Below, in pieces: positions 15,918 through 17,300 of a stretch of DNA of 17,300 bases; position 1 is the stretch's first letter, and each line of letters begins with the position of its first letter. The notes under the pieces are model-generated. The model was not told the DNA's origin, did not search any database, and saw only the letters and a program-made list of their open reading frames with translations. The translations under genes and the position numbers were made by a program. Source of the DNA: an uncultured Erysipelotrichaceae bacterium. Its GTDB lineage: Bacteria; Bacillota_I; Bacilli_A; Erysipelotrichales; Erysipelotrichaceae. Location: NCBI GenBank assembly GCA_944325295.1, contig CALUZL010000124.1, positions 1 through 17,300 on the forward strand, written 5' to 3'.

Positions 15918-16756
15918 TACTTTATGAGCGCTTGGGTACCAAGGTCACCGTAACCGCGATCTTCAAGTTCTTCGAATTCTTTGAGGACTTGCGAAAGGAT
16001 CGGCAAGACCAGATGTCTTCTTTGGGCTTCCGCTTCCGCTATCTGCATGTCTTTGATGAAGTGTTTGATGTAGAAACCGGGCCGGTAATCATTTGCCAGG
16101 ATCTTTTTGGTAGTCGATTCCATCTGGGCGGAAGCGGCTGAACCTTTACTGACGGCTTTGAGCATCGTCTCGATGTCAAGATTTACGCGCTGACCATAAG
16201 TTATCATCTCCATGACTCCCGCGATTGCTCCGGCAATGGCGATCTGATTGGCCATCTTACAATGCTGGCCGCTGCCATGATCACCGATGTAGTTGATAGT
16301 CGTGCCCATGGCTTCAAAGACGCTGTGAACACTGTCAAAGACTTCTCTTTTGCCGCCGACCATGATCGTCAGCGTACCGTTTATGGCCCCGATATCGCCA
16401 CCGCTTACCGGTGCATCGAGCATGTAGACATCTTTCTCTTTTGCCTTTTGCGCAAGCTCAATGGCTAACTTAGGGCTCGATGTCGTCATATCGATCAAAA
16501 CCGTCTTCGGTTTGACGCTTTCTAAGACTTTATCGTAAACTTCGCTTACATCTTTGGGATAGCCGACCATCGTGATGACGACGTTTGCATCTTTTACACA
16601 TTGAGCGATATCCAAAGCGACTTTAGCACCATCGCCAATGAGCGCTTGAGCTTTGGCTGTAGTGCGGTTATATACTGTCAATTCATGACCGTGTTTGAGC
16701 AAGTTGCGGCACATCGGTGCACCCATGACCCCGGTCCCTATAAAAGCTATCTGCAT
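15902..16756 (-). CDS. 3-hydroxyisobutyrate dehydrogenase-like / tartronate semialdehyde reductase-like NAD(P)-dependent reductase
   Basis: This is a beta-hydroxyacid dehydrogenase of the 6-phosphogluconate dehydrogenase superfamily. The 284 residues contain the N-terminal dinucleotide-binding GTGVMGAPM (7-15), the substrate-binding DAPVSGGDIGA (114-124) and the catalytic lysine in GSGQHCKMANQ (K167), the three signatures of the family, followed by an all-helical C-terminal domain. The substrate is not determined: 3-hydroxyisobutyrate, tartronate semialdehyde, succinic semialdehyde and others are possible. The start at 16756 is fixed by GGAGGA (16761-16766 on the minus strand) 4 nt upstream; starting at 16822 would add 22 non-family residues and cross the promoter. 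It is convergent with hemW and divergent from rpsO. Confidence 0.93.
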   Translation of the reverse strand: MQIAFIGTGVMGAPMCRNLLKHGHELTVYNRTTAKAQALIGDGAKVALDIAQCVKDANVVITMVGYPKDVSEVYDKVLESVKPKTVLIDMTTSSPKLAIELAQKAKEKDVYMLDAPVSGGDIGAINGTLTIMVGGKREVFDSVHSVFEAMGTTINYIGDHGSGQHCKMANQIAIAGAIAGVMEMITYGQRVNLDIETMLKAVSKGSAASAQMESTTKKILANDYRPGFYIKHFIKDMQIAEAEAQRRHLVLPILSQVLKEFEELEDRGYGDLGTQALIKYYLES

Positions 16757-16780
16757 ATATTCCTCCATTTTTACATCTCT

Positions 16781-16786
16781 ATTATA
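16781..16786 (-). promoter_or_regulatory. -10 box of the reductase gene, overlapped by a palindrome
   Basis: TATAAT reads on the minus strand at 16786-16781 with no good -35. The start is expected near 16774, leaving an 18-nt leader with the Shine-Dalgarno site. A 19-bp inverted repeat covers the upstream half of the box and the spacer. Confidence 0.5.
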
Positions 16787-16802
16787 CTTAAGGCTTAAGT
16801 AT
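16784..16802. repeat. Perfect 9-bp inverted repeat over the reductase promoter (operator candidate)
   Basis: ATACTTAAG and CTTAAGTAT (16784-16792 and 16794-16802) are exact reverse complements around a single central G. The element overlaps the -10 box of the minus-strand reductase and its spacer, a usual place for a repressor site. Confidence 0.55.
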
Positions 16803-16812
16803 TCGCGATAAA

Positions 16813-16824
16813 AAATGATCATTT
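16813..16824. repeat. 12-bp palindrome in the reductase/rpsO intergenic region
   Basis: AAATGATCATTT is its own reverse complement, centred 25.5 bp from the first palindrome. Imperfect TTCGC/GCGAA arms (16802-16806 and 16825-16829) flank it at unequal distances. Its function is unknown. Confidence 0.4.
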
Positions 16825-16858
16825 GCGAAATTTCATTTATGATCTCTCGGAAATATCC

Positions 16859-16887
16859 TTGAACACTATCTTACAATCTGTTATTAT
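16859..16887 (+). promoter_or_regulatory. Promoter of rpsO
   Basis: TTGAAC (16859-16864) and TATTAT (16882-16887) are separated by exactly 17 bp. The expected transcription start is near 16894, giving a 76-nt leader before the rpsO ATG. Confidence 0.75.
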
Positions 16888-16893
16888 TATAAA

Positions 16894-16969
16894 GCTTTTG
16901 TGCTGGGTCTTGGAAATCTCCGATCCATCACTCGGAACAAAAGGTCAAAGACAAAGGAGAATTATAGAA
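16894..16969 (+). promoter_or_regulatory. Structured rpsO leader, candidate S15 autoregulatory element
   Basis: An outer stem pairs CTTTTGT (16895-16901) with ACAAAAG (16937-16943). Inside it, GGGTC (16905-16909) can pair with GATCC (16922-16926), continued after a 2-nt bulge by GGA/TCC (16912-16914 with 16919-16921). An alternative helix TCCGA (16919-16923) with TCGGA (16932-16936) uses the same bases and excludes it. The first helix contains a G-U pair next to a G-C pair, the kind of site S15 recognises in rRNA and in known rpsO leaders. This is hand-folded; no energies were computed. Confidence 0.45.
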
Positions 16970-17236
16970 ATGTTGACAAAAGAAGAAAAACAGGCAATCA
17001 TCAAAGAGTACCAGCGTTTCGAAGGTGATACCGGTTCTGTCGAAGTTCAGGTTGCTGTCCTGACTGAGAAAATCAATCGTTTAACAGAACATTTAAAAGT
17101 CCACAAAAAGGATTTCCATTCAAACAGAGGTTTGCTCATGATGGTCGGAAAAAGAAAAAATTTCCTCACTTATCTAAGAGAGACAGACGTCAACCGTTAC
17201 CGTGATCTGGTAAAGAAATTAGGTTTGAGAAAGTAA
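16970..17236 (+). CDS. rpsO: 30S ribosomal protein S15
   Basis: S15 is a primary 16S rRNA-binding protein that organises the central domain of the 30S subunit. The 88-residue protein starts MLTKEEKQAIIKEYQRFEGD and includes the conserved GSVEVQVAVLTEKI, LTEHLKVHKKDFHSNRGLLMMVGKRK and LTYLRETDVNRYRDL segments. Length is exactly typical. ATG 16970 is chosen from homology and AAAGGAG at 16953-16959; the frame is open upstream to 16823 but that part crosses the promoter. It is monocistronic, with its own promoter, a structured leader and a terminator overlapping the stop codon. Confidence 0.98.
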   Translation: MLTKEEKQAIIKEYQRFEGDTGSVEVQVAVLTEKINRLTEHLKVHKKDFHSNRGLLMMVGKRKNFLTYLRETDVNRYRDLVKKLGLRK

Positions 17237-17258
17237 GCGCAGTCGCTTACTTTTTTCT
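17231..17258 (+). terminator. Rho-independent terminator of rpsO
   Basis: AAGTAAGCG (17231-17239) and CGCTTACTT (17244-17252) form a perfect 9-bp stem with a 4-nt loop, followed by TTTTTT. The TAA stop lies within the stem. Confidence 0.92.
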
Positions 17259-17285
17259 TGCATAAATAGTAAACGCATGTATACT
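17258..17285 (+). promoter_or_regulatory. Possible promoter of the next gene (outside window)
   Basis: TTGCAT (17258-17263) and TATACT (17280-17285) are separated by 16 bp. The -35 match is weak. The gene it would serve lies beyond the right edge. Confidence 0.35.
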
Positions 17286-17299
17286 ATTAAATAGTAAAC
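17264..17299. repeat. Direct and inverted AATAGTA repeats at the right edge
   Basis: AAATAGTAAAC occurs twice (17264-17274 and 17289-17299), 25 bp apart, and TACTATT (17282-17288) forms a 7-bp inverted repeat with AATAGTA (17290-17296). One copy lies in the spacer of the putative promoter and the other just beyond its -10. Confidence 0.5.
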
Positions 17300-17300
17300 A

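Noticed and set aside
15925..15943. CTTGG/CCAAG hairpin near the hemW/reductase convergence as a bidirectional terminator
   Set aside because: Five base pairs within the reductase coding region and no T tract on either strand.

Overview
The window is a dense, almost entirely coding stretch of a low-to-mid GC bacterial chromosome. It is most consistent with a member of the Bacillota (Firmicutes), possibly an Erysipelotrichia-like or related lineage; the phylum is well supported, the lower rank is inference. The main evidence is gene order: ybeY-dgkA-cdd-era-recO-[regulator]-glyS-dnaG-rpoD-trmK is essentially the classic Bacillus/Staphylococcus yqfG-to-sigA cluster. AAGGAGG-type Shine-Dalgarno sites and sigma-A-like promoters agree with this. 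No mobile element, CRISPR array, tRNA or rRNA was seen, and no gap between genes exceeds 300 bases.

Layout. (1) Positions 1-377: C-terminal ATP-binding domain of a sensor histidine kinase, cut by the left edge, convergent with a small A24-type prepilin peptidase-like protein (343-807, minus) whose 3' end overlaps it. (2) 856-1692: a DUF368/PopT-type polyprenyl-phosphate translocase. (3) 1719-5033: a tightly overlapping run of rubrerythrin, ybeY, undecaprenol/diacylglycerol kinase, cytidine deaminase, era and recO, followed by an XRE-family regulator (5115-5558) and a strong terminator. (4) 5629-10556: glycyl-tRNA synthetase (single-chain type), DNA primase, the housekeeping sigma factor and the tRNA m1A22 methyltransferase TrmK, all overlapping. 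(5) 10589-11242: a HAD phosphatase, then rpsT (ribosomal protein S20) on the minus strand with its own terminator. (6) 11609-15917: fmt, an ECF-transporter S component, lepA and hemW, all overlapping and driven by a promoter that leaves fmt almost no 5' leader. (7) 15902-16756 (minus): a 3-hydroxyisobutyrate-dehydrogenase-like reductase. (8) 16970-17236: rpsO (ribosomal protein S15) with a promoter, a structured 76-nt leader and a terminator. The right edge holds a putative repeat-flanked promoter for the next gene.

Functionally this is core information processing: replication initiation (DnaG), transcription (RpoD), ribosome assembly and rRNA maturation (Era, YbeY, S15, S20), tRNA charging and modification (GlyRS, TrmK), translation initiation and elongation (Fmt, LepA) and repair (RecO). 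Undecaprenyl-phosphate handling (DUF368 and DgkA-type kinase), an oxidative-stress protein and a vitamin-type transporter subunit are interleaved. I found no convincing undescribed multi-gene system. The most interesting signals are at the regulatory level: a foldable rpsO leader with two competing helices, a 19-bp palindrome on a -10 box, a terminator written through the conserved LPFGPF codons of an opposing gene, apparently leaderless fmt and HAD transcripts, and strong GATC enrichment.
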